This document shows positions 16,098 to 25,746 of a DNA stretch of 64,000 nt, one piece after another. Under the pieces are notes generated by a model. The model was not told where the DNA came from. It made no database searches and saw only the letters and a list, made by a program, of their open reading frames with translations. Numbering within the stretch: the stretch's first letter is position 1; each line of letters opens with the position of its first letter. The position numbers were made by a program, and so were the translations under genes. This DNA is from Paenibacillus qinlingensis (GTDB lineage: Bacteria; Bacillota; Bacilli; Paenibacillales; NBRC-103111), in assembly GCF_013204845.1 (NCBI RefSeq), contig NZ_JABMKY010000010.1, positions 1-64,000 of the forward strand, written 5' to 3'.

Positions 16098-17228
16098 ATG
16101 TTTGGTGTCATGGGGAGAGAAACCAAAATGTTCCATAGACGAGATACAAGAGCCGTTCGGGTAGGTGATTTAACGATCGGTGGCAGTAACGAAGTAATCA
16201 TGCAAAGCATGTGTACGACCAAAACAGCTGATGTCAAAGCGACAGTTGCCGAAATTCTTCGTCTAGAAGAAGCGGGTTGTCAGCTTGTGCGTGTGACGGT
16301 CAACAATAAGGAAGCTGCTGAAGCTATCAAGGAAATTAAGAAACAAATTCATATTCCGTTGGTCTCGGATATTCACTTTGACCATCGTTTGGCACTTGCT
16401 GCGATTGAGAACGGCATTGATAAAGTCCGCATTAATCCGGGTAACATCGGTCGTCGTGAGAAGGTCGAAGCGGTTGTGAAGGCATGCAAAGAGCGTGGTA
16501 TTCCGATTCGTATCGGTGTTAATGCTGGCTCCCTTGAGAATCATCTTCTTGAAAAGTATGGTTATCCAACGCCTGAAGCAATGGTGGAAAGCGCCTTGTT
16601 CCATATTAACATTTTGGAAGAACTCGATTTCCATGATATCATCGTGTCCTTGAAGGCTTCTGATGTCCCTATGGCCATTGCGGCGTATTCTCAGGCTGCG
16701 AAGGCATTCAATTATCCACTTCATCTAGGGATCACAGAGGCAGGGACTCTCTTTACAGGTGCTGTGAAAAGCGCCGCGGGGATTGGAACTTTGCTTAACA
16801 TGGGCATTGGTAACACGCTTCGTATTTCTTTGAGTGCGGATCCTGTTGAAGAAATTAAAGTTGCAAGAGAACTGCTCAAGACTTTCGGTTTAATTACGAA
16901 CGCCGCAACGTTGGTTTCTTGTCCAACTTGTGGTCGTCTGGATATTGATTTATTCTCGATTGCTAACGAAGTAGAAGATTATATTGCCAAAATCAAAGTG
17001 CCGATTAAGGTTTCTGTATTGGGTTGTGCCGTGAACGGACCAGGTGAAGCGAGAGAAGCGGATATTGGCATCGCAGGGGCTCGTGGAGAAGGTATGTTGT
17101 TCCGTTACGGAGAAATGATTCGTAAGGTACCTGAGGCTGAATTGCTTGCTGAATTGAAAAAAGAAATTGATATTATTGTGGCTTCCTACGAACAAACTGG
17201 GGTCATCCCTGGGCGCAAGCAGCACTAA
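16098..17228 (+). CDS. ispG: 4-hydroxy-3-methylbut-2-enyl diphosphate synthase (flavodoxin/ferredoxin)
   Basis: MEP-pathway iron-sulphur enzyme converting MEcPP to HMBPP for isoprenoid synthesis. TIM-barrel part with [29 protein letters not shown] and ITEAGTLF; C-terminal cluster-binding part with CPTCGR and [15 protein letters not shown], giving the three cysteines of the 4Fe-4S site. Start uncertain: ATG 16098 has GGAG 6 nt before it, ATG 16110 has GGAGG 12 nt before it. About 377 residues. Placed between clpX and sporulation-type genes, which is not the B. subtilis arrangement. Confidence 0.94.
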   Translation: MFGVMGRETKMFHRRDTRAVRVGDLTIGGSNEVIMQSMCTTKTADVKATVAEILRLEEAGCQLVRVTVNNKEAAEAIKEIKKQIHIPLVSDIHFDHRLALAAIENGIDKVRINPGNIGRREKVEAVVKACKERGIPIRIGVNAGSLENHLLEKYGYPTPEAMVESALFHINILEELDFHDIIVSLKASDVPMAIAAYSQAAKAFNYPLHLGITEAGTLFTGAVKSAAGIGTLLNMGIGNTLRISLSADPVEEIKVARELLKTFGLITNAATLVSCPTCGRLDIDLFSIANEVEDYIAKIKVPIKVSVLGCAVNGPGEAREADIGIAGARGEGMLFRYGEMIRKVPEAELLAELKKEIDIIVASYEQTGVIPGRKQH

Positions 17229-17250
17229 ATAGCAATATTATGAAATAAGA

Positions 17251-17295
17251 AACCGTTAAAGACTCAACGATGAGTCTTTAACGGTTTTTTTTGTA
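17251..17295 (+). terminator. Terminator after ispG
   Basis: AACCGTTAAAGACTCA pairs perfectly with TGAGTCTTTAACGGTT around ACGA, followed by TTTTTTTG. Confidence 0.9.
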
Positions 17296-17310
17296 TGCCC
17301 ATTTCTAAGC

Positions 17311-17340
17311 GAATATTTGCCAAGCAAGAGAAGCATAATG
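17311..17340 (+). promoter_or_regulatory. Probable sigma-G-type promoter for the deacetylase gene
   Basis: GAATA (17311-17315), an 18-bp spacer, CATAATG (17334-17340): full match to GHATR and six of seven to CATXHTA. It starts 15 bp after the ispG terminator and about 70 bp before the gene. Confidence 0.55.
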
Positions 17341-17408
17341 AGTAAAACTGGAAAGCATGCTCAATTGTCAGTAAGACTTTCTGAGGAAACTTTAAGGAGG
17401 AGAAGAGG

Positions 17409-18212
17409 ATGAAGTTATTTCCAACGTTTGCATCATATCGACAGGTAGCGCTTACCCTAATCATGGGGACTATCTTGATAACGAATCCAAGCTTTACACA
17501 TGCCGAACCTGATGTAATCCCGCAACAGCCGACCGGAGCGATTACGAAGAAAGTAGCCATCGTGATTGACGATTTTGGCAATAACATGGAGGGAACAGCC
17601 GAAATGCTGAAGCTGCCCATTCCATTTACAGTGGCTGTGATGCCGTTTTTGCCCTCAACGAAGCAAGATGCACAATTAGCCCATGACAGAGGACTCGAGG
17701 TCATTCTGCACCTTCCAATGGAGCCTGTGAGAGGCAAGAAGAGCTGGCTGGGTCCAGGCGCCATCACAACGGATTTGTCCAGCGAAGAAATCCATAAACG
17801 GATCGTTGCCGCGATTGACGATGTTCCTTTTGCCATAGGTATTAATAATCATATGGGTTCCAAAGCGACCTCTGACGAAAGAGTCATGAAGATTCTTATT
17901 GAGATTTGCAAAGAACGAAATTTGATCCTACTGGATAGTCGGACGACACCGAAGAGCTTAATTGGCAAAATTGCAGATTCACGTGGCGTACCGCATGCGG
18001 ACAATCAGTTATTTTTTGACGATTTGTATACATACAGTCACATAAATAAGCAAATGGTTAAGCTGAGAAAATTAATACATGACAGGGATGAAGTCATTGC
18101 GATTGGTCACGTAGGGCCTCCAGGGAAAAAGACCGCTCATGTCATTCAGGAGGCTATTCCAAGTATTCAGAAGGAAGCAACGTTTGTTTCTATTTCACAA
18201 ATGGTCAAATAA
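17409..18212 (+). CDS. Divergent polysaccharide deacetylase (YibQ family)
   Basis: 267 residues with a hydrophobic N-terminus ending in THAEP, probably a cleaved signal peptide (about 1-32). The rest is the divergent polysaccharide deacetylase fold: VAIVIDDFGNN (DD motif), PFTVAVMPFLPST, EVILHLPMEP, INNHMGSKAT and LDSRTT. Members lack some metal ligands of classical NodB enzymes, so activity is not assured. It is convergent with, and ends 1 bp from, a CwlD-like amidase, and it has a forespore-type promoter. In B. subtilis PdaA (a deacetylase) and CwlD together make cortex muramic delta-lactam; a related spore-wall role is an inference. Confidence 0.85.
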   Translation: MKLFPTFASYRQVALTLIMGTILITNPSFTHAEPDVIPQQPTGAITKKVAIVIDDFGNNMEGTAEMLKLPIPFTVAVMPFLPSTKQDAQLAHDRGLEVILHLPMEPVRGKKSWLGPGAITTDLSSEEIHKRIVAAIDDVPFAIGINNHMGSKATSDERVMKILIEICKERNLILLDSRTTPKSLIGKIADSRGVPHADNQLFFDDLYTYSHINKQMVKLRKLIHDRDEVIAIGHVGPPGKKTAHVIQEAIPSIQKEATFVSISQMVK

Positions 18213-18213
18213 A

Positions 18214-18978
18214 TTATTTCGGATGTGTCATGGTGAAATATTGTTCAACGGCTTGTGTAATGGCTTTGGCAAGTTTGGCTTGATGATGACTTTCACCCAG
18301 GAGCTTACGATCCGATTTATTGGATAAAAATCCAAGCTCAACAATGACGGAAGGGCATTTTGTATACTTGAGTACATGATATTTTTTACCAAGAACAGGA
18401 AGCTCTTCCGTGCCATAGACTTGATTCAAAGCATCTTGTATGAGGCTTGCTAGCAGAATGCTGTCAGATTGATTTTGATAAATGACGAGTGGCCCTCGTG
18501 TGTTGGACTTTTTGGACCAATTGATATGCAAGCTAAGCATCATACTCGGTTTAATCGTATTTGCTAAGCCAGAACGTTGAGCGAGATCTTTGCGATGTCT
18601 GCTTCCGTAGGACCATGTATTATCATCACTCAACGCATAGTCTTCGGTACGGTTTATAATAACGCGATACCCTCGTTTAACAAGTGATTTATACGTTTTC
18701 TTGGCGATAGCTAGATTCATATCTTTTTCTTCATATTTGCCAACCATGGTTCCACTATCGATTCCGCCATGTCCTACGTCGAGAATGATGTCCGCGGATG
18801 GAAGCAGAGGATCATAACGAGCAGCTGAAGCTAACTGCGAATTAGGCACGCAAAGAAATAGCGCAAGTAGGATAATCAACAAGTATTTCTTCAAATCCCG
18901 CCACATCCTTTTGCAAGAATAACTACCCTTATCCTTCTTCCACAAGGAGGCTATCATACGTGATGCAAAAGTTTGCAT
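18214..18978 (-). CDS. cwlD: N-acetylmuramoyl-L-alanine amidase, CwlD-like
   Basis: Amidase_3 zinc enzyme that cuts the bond between MurNAc and L-Ala. A membrane/signal segment (YLLIILLALFLCVPNSQLASA, interrupted by nothing polar) lies near 32-53. ILDVGHGGIDSG gives the first His; MLSLHIN the second; VIVELGFLSN holds the catalytic Glu. Length and the SRHRKDLAQR and FLSNKSDRKLLGE stretches resemble B. subtilis CwlD, the cortex amidase, so the symbol is tentative. Start at 18978 has AGAAGG upstream; Met at 18906 is another option. No terminator separates it from the convergent deacetylase gene. Confidence 0.8.
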   Translation of the reverse strand: MQTFASRMIASLWKKDKGSYSCKRMWRDLKKYLLIILLALFLCVPNSQLASAARYDPLLPSADIILDVGHGGIDSGTMVGKYEEKDMNLAIAKKTYKSLVKRGYRVIINRTEDYALSDDNTWSYGSRHRKDLAQRSGLANTIKPSMMLSLHINWSKKSNTRGPLVIYQNQSDSILLASLIQDALNQVYGTEELPVLGKKYHVLKYTKCPSVIVELGFLSNKSDRKLLGESHHQAKLAKAITQAVEQYFTMTHPK

Positions 18979-19085
18979 GCATTGGATTAACCTTCTTTTA
19001 CACGGGAATAATGGAAATTAGCAAAAGATAGCCAAGACATTTAACGTATCTAATCGAAGATGACGTGTTTAAGGAGGTTCAACAC

Positions 19086-20804
19086 ATGAGTTTAAGTATC
19101 ATTCTAATGGTCATTCAAGTGTTTTTTGCAGTTGTAATCGGGTTGTATTTCTGGAATTTACTGCGAAATCAACAGACGAACAAGTCTGCAGTGGATAGAG
19201 AGTCTAGGAAAGAACTGGAGAAGTTGCGCAAGTTGCGATCCATTTCGCTAACCAAGCCTCTGTCTGAGAAAACGAGACCTTCTTCTGTGCAGGATATCGT
19301 TGGCCAAATCGAAGGATTGAAGGCTCTGAAAGCAGCGCTGTGTGGTCCGAATCCACAACATGTGCTTATTTACGGCCCTCCCGGCGTTGGGAAAACTGCT
19401 GCAGCGCGCGTCATATTAGAAGAAGCGAAGAAAAATCAAGAGTCTCCATTTCGACCGGACTCAAAGTTTACGGAGATAGATGCTACGACTGCTCGTTTTG
19501 ACGAGCGTGGTATTGCTGATCCGCTGATTGGATCCGTACATGATCCCATTTATCAAGGCGCTGGTGCGATGGGTGTAGCCGGGATACCGCAACCGAAACC
19601 GGGTGCTGTAACTAAGGCGCATGGTGGGATTTTGTTTATTGACGAAATTGGTGAATTGCATGCGACGCAAATGAACAAATTATTAAAGGTGCTTGAAGAT
19701 CGTAAAGTGTTCTTAGAGAGTGCATATTACAGCTCTGAGGATGCGAATATTCCAGGGTATATTCATGATATATTTCAGAATGGACTACCGGCAGATTTCC
19801 GTTTGGTTGGTGCGACGACTCGCACACCGAGCGAGATTCCTCCTGCGATCCGTTCACGCTGTTTGGAAATCTTCTTCCGGCCGCTTTTGCCTGGTGAGGT
19901 AGGGGAAATTGCAAGAAAAGCGCTTGATAAAATTGGTTTCAAAAAATGTGAAGACGCCATTGAAGTTGTAACGAAATATGCAACCAATGGTCGCGAAGCA
20001 GTCAATGTGATTCAATTAGCCGCGGGAATCGCGCTAACCGATAAACGGGATTCAATCACAGCTGCTGATATTGAATGGGTAGTGAATTCATCACAAATTC
20101 CGCCTAGACCGGAGCGCAAAATACCTGCACTGCCTCAAATTGGTTTTGTTAATGGCTTAGCTGTTTATGGTCCTAATTTGGGCACGCTATTGGAGATTGA
20201 AGTTACGGCGATTCCAATTGCAGTTGCAGGTACAGGGAAATTCAATATTACTGGTGTTGTTGATGAAGAGGAAATGGGCGGAGGTTCTAGAACCATTCGT
20301 CGTAAAAGCATGGCCAGAGGCTCTGTGGAAAATGTGTTAACTGTTCTTCGTAAACTAGGTTTTAATACGTCGGATTATGATTTGCATATTAATTTCCCTG
20401 GCGGGGTGCCGATTGATGGACCATCCGCAGGTATTTCGATGGCTACAGCAATTGCCTCAGCCATACATAAAATACCTGTTGATAACAAATTAGCCATGAC
20501 AGGGGAAATGAGCATTCATGGAAAAGTGAAGCCTGTCGGCGGCGTTGTTGCCAAAGTTGAGGCGGCATTCCAAGCAGGAGCTACCCGTGTTATTATTCCA
20601 AAGGAAAATTGGCAAGCTTTATTTGTTGATTTACCTGGTGTTGAAGTTGTCGCGGCAGAAACCATTGAGGAAGTGCTTGCGGCAGCACTCGGCATTGAGC
20701 TTCATGATAATGTGATTCCGTTACCTTTCTCTATGGAAAGAACGATTCCAGCTACAACTTTACCCATTCTACATGCCAATTCACAGCATACAATTGACTC
20801 TTAA
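19086..20804 (+). CDS. lonB: ATP-dependent protease LonB
   Basis: Lon-type AAA+ protease of spore formers. 572 residues: an N-terminal membrane-like helix (LSIILMVIQVFFAVVIGLYF split by few polar residues), the AAA module with [17 protein letters not shown] and GATTRTPSEIP, then the Lon protease domain with the Ser in DGPSAGISMATA and the Lys in GGVVAKVEAAF. It lacks the LonA N-terminal substrate domain. B. subtilis lonB lies directly before lonA and is expressed in the forespore. Start 19086 follows AAGGAGGTTCAACAC. No clear sigma-F promoter was found by eye. Confidence 0.95.
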   Translation: MSLSIILMVIQVFFAVVIGLYFWNLLRNQQTNKSAVDRESRKELEKLRKLRSISLTKPLSEKTRPSSVQDIVGQIEGLKALKAALCGPNPQHVLIYGPPGVGKTAAARVILEEAKKNQESPFRPDSKFTEIDATTARFDERGIADPLIGSVHDPIYQGAGAMGVAGIPQPKPGAVTKAHGGILFIDEIGELHATQMNKLLKVLEDRKVFLESAYYSSEDANIPGYIHDIFQNGLPADFRLVGATTRTPSEIPPAIRSRCLEIFFRPLLPGEVGEIARKALDKIGFKKCEDAIEVVTKYATNGREAVNVIQLAAGIALTDKRDSITAADIEWVVNSSQIPPRPERKIPALPQIGFVNGLAVYGPNLGTLLEIEVTAIPIAVAGTGKFNITGVVDEEEMGGGSRTIRRKSMARGSVENVLTVLRKLGFNTSDYDLHINFPGGVPIDGPSAGISMATAIASAIHKIPVDNKLAMTGEMSIHGKVKPVGGVVAKVEAAFQAGATRVIIPKENWQALFVDLPGVEVVAAETIEEVLAAALGIELHDNVIPLPFSMERTIPATTLPILHANSQHTIDS

Positions 20805-20846
20805 AGGGAGGCTTTTCGCTACCTTACATGGCGCGTCAGCCCTCAA

Positions 20847-20876
20847 TTGGTGTTTTGTTTGGAGTTTTGTTAAAAT
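20847..20876 (+). promoter_or_regulatory. Possible sigma-A promoter for lonA
   Basis: TTGGTG (20847-20852), 18-bp spacer, TAAAAT (20871-20876), leaving a leader of about 180 nt before lonA. The rest of the 20805-21063 gap shows no gene and no clear terminator. Confidence 0.35.
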
Positions 20877-21063
20877 GTAAAGGCAACGTAGGTAGAAAAT
20901 CCCACAGAGATAAAATAAACGGCTGCACTATTCTTTGGATGTATCACAGTGTTTATCTAAAATAAAGCCGATTTATTATGTGAAACCTATTATTACTTTT
21001 ATTATTTCAAGGTGAGACTTTGAACATAAGGTTCAAGGATCCCTATTATTGGAGGTGCAGAGG

Positions 21064-23415
21064 ATGGGGCCTGGAAAAATGAAGGTGCGCAGATTGCCGT
21101 TATTGCCACTTAGGGGACTGCTGGTCTATCCGAGCATGGTTCTACACCTAGATGTAGGACGTGAAAAATCGGTGAAAGCACTCGAGCGGGCGATGGTGGA
21201 TGACAGCATGATTCTCCTCTGCTCTCAATCAGAGATCAACATAGAAGAACCAACAAAAGAGGATATTTATCGCATCGGAACCATCGCGAAAGTGCGGCAA
21301 ATGCTCAAGTTACCGAATGGTACGATTCGTGTTTTAGTTGAAGGTGTACTACGTGCTGAAACCGTAGAGTACTTGACGAACGACGAATACTACGAGGTAA
21401 CCGTAAAAGAATTGCCGGAGCAAGAAATTTCAGATCCTGAGATTGATGCTTTGATGAGAAGTGTGCTAAGTCAATTCGAGCATTACATCAATCTTTCCAA
21501 GAAAGTAACGCCTGAAACACTAGCCGCGGTATCTGATATTGATGAGCCTGGCCGATTGGCAGATGTGATTTGTAGCCATTTATCGCTTAAAATCAAAGAT
21601 AAACAAGATATTCTCGAGACCGTTGACGTACGTGAACGGCTCGAGAAAATGCTTAATATTTTGAATAATGAGCGGGAAGTGCTCGAACTCGAACGCAAAA
21701 TCAGTCAGCGAGTCAAGAAGCAAATGGAGAAAACGCAGAAGGAATATTACCTCCGTGAGCAGATGAAGGCGATTCAGAAAGAGCTTGGGGATAAAGAAGG
21801 TCGTGCTGGTGAAGTTGATGAGTTACGCAATCAACTGACGGAAGCCGAGCTTCCGGAAAAGGTTCGTGAGAAAGTTGAGAAAGAGATTGATCGATTGGAG
21901 AAAATGCCTGCTACTTCAGCAGAAGGCGGCATCATTCGCAATTACATCGATTGGTTGCTAGGTCTTCCTTGGCACAAACAGACCGATGATGATTTAGACT
22001 TAGATAAAGCGGAAGAGATATTGAATGAGGATCATTTTGGTCTCGAGAAGCCGAAAGAGCGGGTGCTGGAGTACTTAGCCGTACAGAAGCTAGTCAAGAA
22101 GCTCAAAGGTCCGATTCTTTGTTTAGTTGGCCCTCCTGGGGTTGGTAAAACGTCCATTGCTCGTTCAATAGCTAGATCCATGGGAAGACAATTCATCCGT
22201 ATTTCACTAGGCGGCGTGAGAGATGAAGCTGAAATTCGCGGTCATCGTCGTACGTACGTTGGGGCCATGCCAGGTCGAATTATTCAAGGCATGAAGAATG
22301 CAGGTGCGAATAATCCCGTATTCTTATTAGATGAAATTGACAAGATGGCGATGGATTTCCGTGGAGATCCTGCCTCAGCTTTGCTTGAAGTATTGGATCC
22401 TGAACAAAATAGCACTTTTAGCGATCATTTCATTGAAGTACCTTTTGATTTATCCAACGTGATGTTTGTGACAACGGCGAATGCAGTGCATAATATTCCT
22501 CGTCCTCTGCTAGATCGGATGGAGGTTCTATATATTCCAGGTTATACGGAGATTGAGAAGCTCCAAATTGCCAAGAAATATTTACTTCCTAAGCAGAAAC
22601 GTGATCATGGTCTTGAAGAAGAGCAACTTGTCGTTGATGAGGCCGCTTTGATGAAGATTGTGCGCGAATATACGCGAGAAGCAGGCGTACGTAATCTAGA
22701 GCAGCAAGTTGCAGGTATGAATCGGAAAGCAGCTAAGAAGATCGTAGCAGACCCTGAGACACCAGTTCATGTAACTATAGATAACTTAACTGACTATTTA
22801 GGTCCCGTTAAGTTTAAATATAATGTTGCGGAAGAACAAGATCAGATCGGTGCTGTAACAGGTCTGGCTTGGACGGAAGTCGGGGGAGATACACTCGTTA
22901 TTGAGGTATCTGTGCTGCCTGGTACTGGCAAGTTAACCTTAACGGGTAAACTAGGTGATGTCATGAAGGAATCTGCGCAAGCAGCGTTCAGTTACACGCG
23001 TTCGCGTGCTGATGTCCTTGGTATTGCCCCAGATTTCCATGAGAAGAATGATGTACACATTCACATTCCTGAAGGAGCTATTCCCAAGGATGGTCCATCA
23101 GCGGGGATTACAATGGCTACAGCATTAATCTCTGCCTTGACGAACATTCCGGTTTCACGCTTAGTTGCAATGACGGGAGAGGTCACGCTTCGCGGCCGCG
23201 TACTACCAATTGGGGGCTTGAAGGAAAAGGCACTCGCTGCACATCGTGCAGGTATACGAACTATCCTTTTACCGCAAGATAACGAGAAAGACATTATTGA
23301 AATACCAGAAAGTGTCCGCACAGAGATGACGTTCATCCCTGTCAGTCACATGGATCAAGTGCTGGAACATGCGCTTATCAAAAATAAGCCGACGGCTAAC
23401 GTCGGATCGACTTAG
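21064..23415 (+). CDS. lon: ATP-dependent protease La (LonA)
   Basis: Cytosolic protease for misfolded and regulatory proteins. 783 residues with the N-terminal LON substrate domain ([19 protein letters not shown]), a long coiled linker ([20 protein letters not shown]), the AAA module ([18 protein letters not shown]) and the protease domain with Ser in [12 protein letters not shown] and Lys in [14 protein letters not shown]. The ATG at 21064 is preceded by GGAGGTGCAGAGG. It runs 17 bp before engB, so both are probably one transcript. Confidence 0.97.
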   Translation: MGPGKMKVRRLPLLPLRGLLVYPSMVLHLDVGREKSVKALERAMVDDSMILLCSQSEINIEEPTKEDIYRIGTIAKVRQMLKLPNGTIRVLVEGVLRAETVEYLTNDEYYEVTVKELPEQEISDPEIDALMRSVLSQFEHYINLSKKVTPETLAAVSDIDEPGRLADVICSHLSLKIKDKQDILETVDVRERLEKMLNILNNEREVLELERKISQRVKKQMEKTQKEYYLREQMKAIQKELGDKEGRAGEVDELRNQLTEAELPEKVREKVEKEIDRLEKMPATSAEGGIIRNYIDWLLGLPWHKQTDDDLDLDKAEEILNEDHFGLEKPKERVLEYLAVQKLVKKLKGPILCLVGPPGVGKTSIARSIARSMGRQFIRISLGGVRDEAEIRGHRRTYVGAMPGRIIQGMKNAGANNPVFLLDEIDKMAMDFRGDPASALLEVLDPEQNSTFSDHFIEVPFDLSNVMFVTTANAVHNIPRPLLDRMEVLYIPGYTEIEKLQIAKKYLLPKQKRDHGLEEEQLVVDEAALMKIVREYTREAGVRNLEQQVAGMNRKAAKKIVADPETPVHVTIDNLTDYLGPVKFKYNVAEEQDQIGAVTGLAWTEVGGDTLVIEVSVLPGTGKLTLTGKLGDVMKESAQAAFSYTRSRADVLGIAPDFHEKNDVHIHIPEGAIPKDGPSAGITMATALISALTNIPVSRLVAMTGEVTLRGRVLPIGGLKEKALAAHRAGIRTILLPQDNEKDIIEIPESVRTEMTFIPVSHMDQVLEHALIKNKPTANVGST

Positions 23416-23432
23416 AAAGTAGTTGAATATTC

Positions 23433-24083
23433 ATGAAAGTCAATCAAGCTGAATTTATCATCAGCGCGGTTGGACCTAGCCAATATCCAGAGGATGCCTT
23501 GCCAGAGATAGCGCTGGCAGGGCGTTCTAATGTCGGGAAATCGTCACTCATTAACTGTTTGATTTCTCGTAAAAACTTAGCTAGAACCAGTTCACAACCG
23601 GGCAAGACGCAAACTCTTAACTATTATAAAATTAATCAGGACTTATATTTCGTTGATCTCCCCGGCTATGGCTATGCAAAGGTATCTAAAACCAAGCGCG
23701 AGCAATGGGGTAAATTCATTGAAAGCTATTTATTGAATCGTGAGCCTTTGCGTCTTGTGATGCAGTTGGTCGATCTGAGGCATCCGCCTTCCAAAGATGA
23801 TCAGGCGATGTACGAATGGCTTCGCCACATGGATGTACCTGTTCTTGTTGTTGCGACCAAAGCGGACAAGATTCCTAAGAGCAGATGGCCGAAACATTTG
23901 AAGATTGTACGTGAAACACTAGGGATGGATAAAGGAGTTCAACCGCTGATGTTCTCTTCTGAGCTAGGGCTTGGCAAAGATGAACTGTGGGGAATTCTAG
24001 AGCAAGCGATTGCTTATGGCGAGCCGGAGCCTCATACCGAAGAAGTACTGACTAGCGCTGTAATCGATCCGCAACCGTCCTAA
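23433..24083 (+). CDS. ysxC: Ribosome biogenesis GTPase YsxC/EngB
   Basis: GTPase needed for maturation of the 50S subunit. 216 residues with G1 GRSNVGKSS (about 30-38), G3 DLPGYG, G4 TKAD and G5 FSSE; the switch-I threonine is in [12 protein letters not shown]. The lonA-ysxC-hemA order is conserved in B. subtilis. The ribosome binding site before ATG 23433 is poor, which fits coupling to lonA. The terminator overlaps the stop codon. Confidence 0.95.
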   Translation: MKVNQAEFIISAVGPSQYPEDALPEIALAGRSNVGKSSLINCLISRKNLARTSSQPGKTQTLNYYKINQDLYFVDLPGYGYAKVSKTKREQWGKFIESYLLNREPLRLVMQLVDLRHPPSKDDQAMYEWLRHMDVPVLVVATKADKIPKSRWPKHLKIVRETLGMDKGVQPLMFSSELGLGKDELWGILEQAIAYGEPEPHTEEVLTSAVIDPQPS

Positions 24084-24101
24084 TCGCAGGGCGGTTTTTT
24101 G
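24072..24101 (+). terminator. Terminator overlapping the end of ysxC
   Basis: ACCGTCC pairs with GGGCGGT around TAATCGCA, followed by TTTTTG. Confidence 0.7.
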
Positions 24102-24326
24102 CGTATTGTAAAGGATAACGTTCAAAGATAGAGGAAATCAAAAAGAAGCATACGGGAAAGCGAGGTAAACTGGGGGAAATTTGATGGCATTCCAGTTAAT
24201 CAAGCATTTTTCAGAATATTTGGCTGATTATCATGATTTGCAGGCAGGAATATTCATGACTCTTGTAGTATAATAATAAGCAAGGTAATAGTTAATGGCT
24301 TGAAAACAAAGAATCGAGGGATTTTT

Positions 24327-24914
24327 ATGGCACAAAGGTTAGCGACTGAATATGTCAAAACCTGCCTCCAGTTAACAGAAGCCGATATGTTGAAGTTTTT
24401 TCAAATGTTTGTGGACCATCAAGTGACATTGCAAGTCAAAGTTTTGGAAAACGGGAATCAAGAAGTTGTTTTTCAAGATGGCGAAGGTCAAGAAATCGTC
24501 CTCTCATTTGAAAAGAAATCGGGCCTATATGAATGCACAGGATCCTGCAGATTAAGTAATACCTTATTAGCTAATTTAATGCGTAAAGCAGTATCGGAAT
24601 TCAAAGGCAGCGCTAAAGTCAATCGGATTTACCCAAGCTACACGATGGTTTATTATTATGAACGCGGGACCGTTGTGAAGATCGAGGAAATCAAAGGTCA
24701 ACTAGTAACAATTGTCTATGAGCACAAAGATACCATTGGTCTTATGCAGATGATGTTCCAGAAGAGAGAAGTTGAGCAAGAGATTGAAATGATCTACGAT
24801 CAAATCAATCACCTTCTTGATATGCGTAACATGCTGCAGGCTAGGGATGAACACCAACAGATCGACATTCGCCTCAATGAGCTTACACATCGTTTGTTCG
24901 TTTTGGAGGCATAA
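24327..24914 (+). CDS. Conserved protein of unknown function
   Basis: 195 residues, soluble. The first part is alpha/beta (TLQVKVLENGNQEVVFQDGEGQEIVL, strands with a turn), the second ends in a coiled-coil-like helical tail (EVEQEIEMIYDQINHLLDMRNML). Similar Paenibacillus proteins are, as I recall, labelled 'non-ribosomal peptide synthetase module', which this sequence does not support: it has no carrier, condensation or adenylation motif. Start 24327 has GAGGG upstream; a TTG at 24300 is in frame. A TATAAT at 24269 may be its -10. The upstream gap contains a 29-codon ORF (24184-24273) of doubtful value. Confidence 0.7.
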   Translation: MAQRLATEYVKTCLQLTEADMLKFFQMFVDHQVTLQVKVLENGNQEVVFQDGEGQEIVLSFEKKSGLYECTGSCRLSNTLLANLMRKAVSEFKGSAKVNRIYPSYTMVYYYERGTVVKIEEIKGQLVTIVYEHKDTIGLMQMMFQKREVEQEIEMIYDQINHLLDMRNMLQARDEHQQIDIRLNELTHRLFVLEA

Positions 24915-24938
24915 TCACCCATACATGCTATATTTATG

Positions 24939-24967
24939 GAGACCCATTTTTGGGTCTCTCTTTGTTT
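24939..24967 (+). terminator. Terminator after the 24327 gene
   Basis: GAGACCC pairs with GGGTCTC around ATTTTT, then TCTTTGTTTT. Confidence 0.75.
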
Positions 24968-25045
24968 TCAAGCACATGCAAGGGCATTACGACATAATTT
25001 AGATATGGCGTCGATGTGACAGTTGGCCTTTAACAAAAAAAACTA

Positions 25046-25074
25046 TTGCATTTATCGTCGATAGATGTTATTTT
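25046..25074 (+). promoter_or_regulatory. Sigma-A promoter of speH
   Basis: TTGCAT (25046-25051), 17-bp spacer, TATTTT (25069-25074). The start point would be near 25081. Confidence 0.55.
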
Positions 25075-25080
25075 TATTCT

Positions 25081-25221
25081 CGTTGAAACAATATAGGAAC
25101 CAGGATTCACTCAGGACATTGAATGTTGCGAGAGATTATACCCTCGGGAAGTGAATGACGTAGGTCCTAGCGGATGAAATTTTTTTCACACATTTTATTC
25201 CTAGGAAGGGGGAACCGAAAG
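25081..25221 (+). promoter_or_regulatory. Structured 5' leader of speH, candidate regulatory RNA
   Basis: About 140 nt. TAGGAACC (25094-25101) pairs with GGTCCTA (25163-25169), with one bulged A. ATTCACT (25105-25111) pairs with AGTGAAT (25150-25156). A small hairpin CGAG/CTCG lies inside. TCCTAG (25165-25170), part of the closing stem, can instead pair with CTAGGA (25201-25206), which overlaps the Shine-Dalgarno region AGGAAGGGGG. A run of seven T (about 25180-25186) lies between. This layout allows a switch between an open and a blocked ribosome binding site. It is not a T-box or a riboswitch class I recognise; no ligand is known. Confidence 0.5.
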
Positions 25222-25629
25222 ATGGAAACAGAATACTCAACTTTCGGAAGACACGTTGCTGTTGATACTTGGGGGGTAGATTTTGAACTTCTGAACAATG
25301 CAGAATGGCTGCAAGCTCAGATGGTTGAAGCTGCCGAGGTATGTGGAGCAACTGTTTTATCTGTACAATCCAAGCAATTCGAACCACAAGGAGCAACAGT
25401 TCTTGTAATGTTGTCCGAGAGTCATCTCTCCATTCATACTTATCCTGAGAGAGGTTTTGCCGCACTTGATTGTTATACATGCGGTGAGACAGTCGACCCT
25501 CAATTAGCAATCGACTTTATGGTATCCGTACTAAAACCAGAAACGTTCTATGCGAAGAAACTTGTTCGCGGAATGGGTGAACTACAAGTAGAAACTCCTG
25601 AAATAAAGCAAGCAGAGCTTGTTAAATAA
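25222..25629 (+). CDS. speH: S-adenosylmethionine decarboxylase proenzyme
   Basis: Makes decarboxylated SAM, the aminopropyl donor for spermidine. 135 residues of the prokaryotic class: the self-cleavage site is in LSESHLSIHTYPE, between Glu66 and Ser67, with Ser67 becoming the pyruvoyl group. His72 and the Cys in LDCYTCGE (about 82-87) complete the active site. Start 25222 is given by AAGGGGGAACCGAAAG; the frame extends to 25174 through the leader, which is unlikely to be translated. Monocistronic, between a structured leader and a hairpin terminator; spermidine synthase is not in the window. Confidence 0.95.
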   Translation: METEYSTFGRHVAVDTWGVDFELLNNAEWLQAQMVEAAEVCGATVLSVQSKQFEPQGATVLVMLSESHLSIHTYPERGFAALDCYTCGETVDPQLAIDFMVSVLKPETFYAKKLVRGMGELQVETPEIKQAELVK

Positions 25630-25652
25630 AATTCTGCACCTTACCATAACGA

Positions 25653-25685
25653 TAGCCACGGAGAAATCCGTGGTTATTTGTTTGT
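25653..25685 (+). terminator. Terminator after speH
   Basis: AGCCACGGA pairs with TCCGTGGTT around GAAA, followed by ATTTGTTTG. Confidence 0.75.
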
Positions 25686-25746
25686 TCAGACGCCCATACA
25701 ATGATATTGGTGATACATGTCCAATTCTTGGAGTGGGGGAAGAAGA

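Noticed and set aside
24184-24273. 29-codon ORF with GGGGG before its ATG
   Set aside because: No family likeness, and it overlaps a probable -10 (24269). Conservation would be needed to call it.
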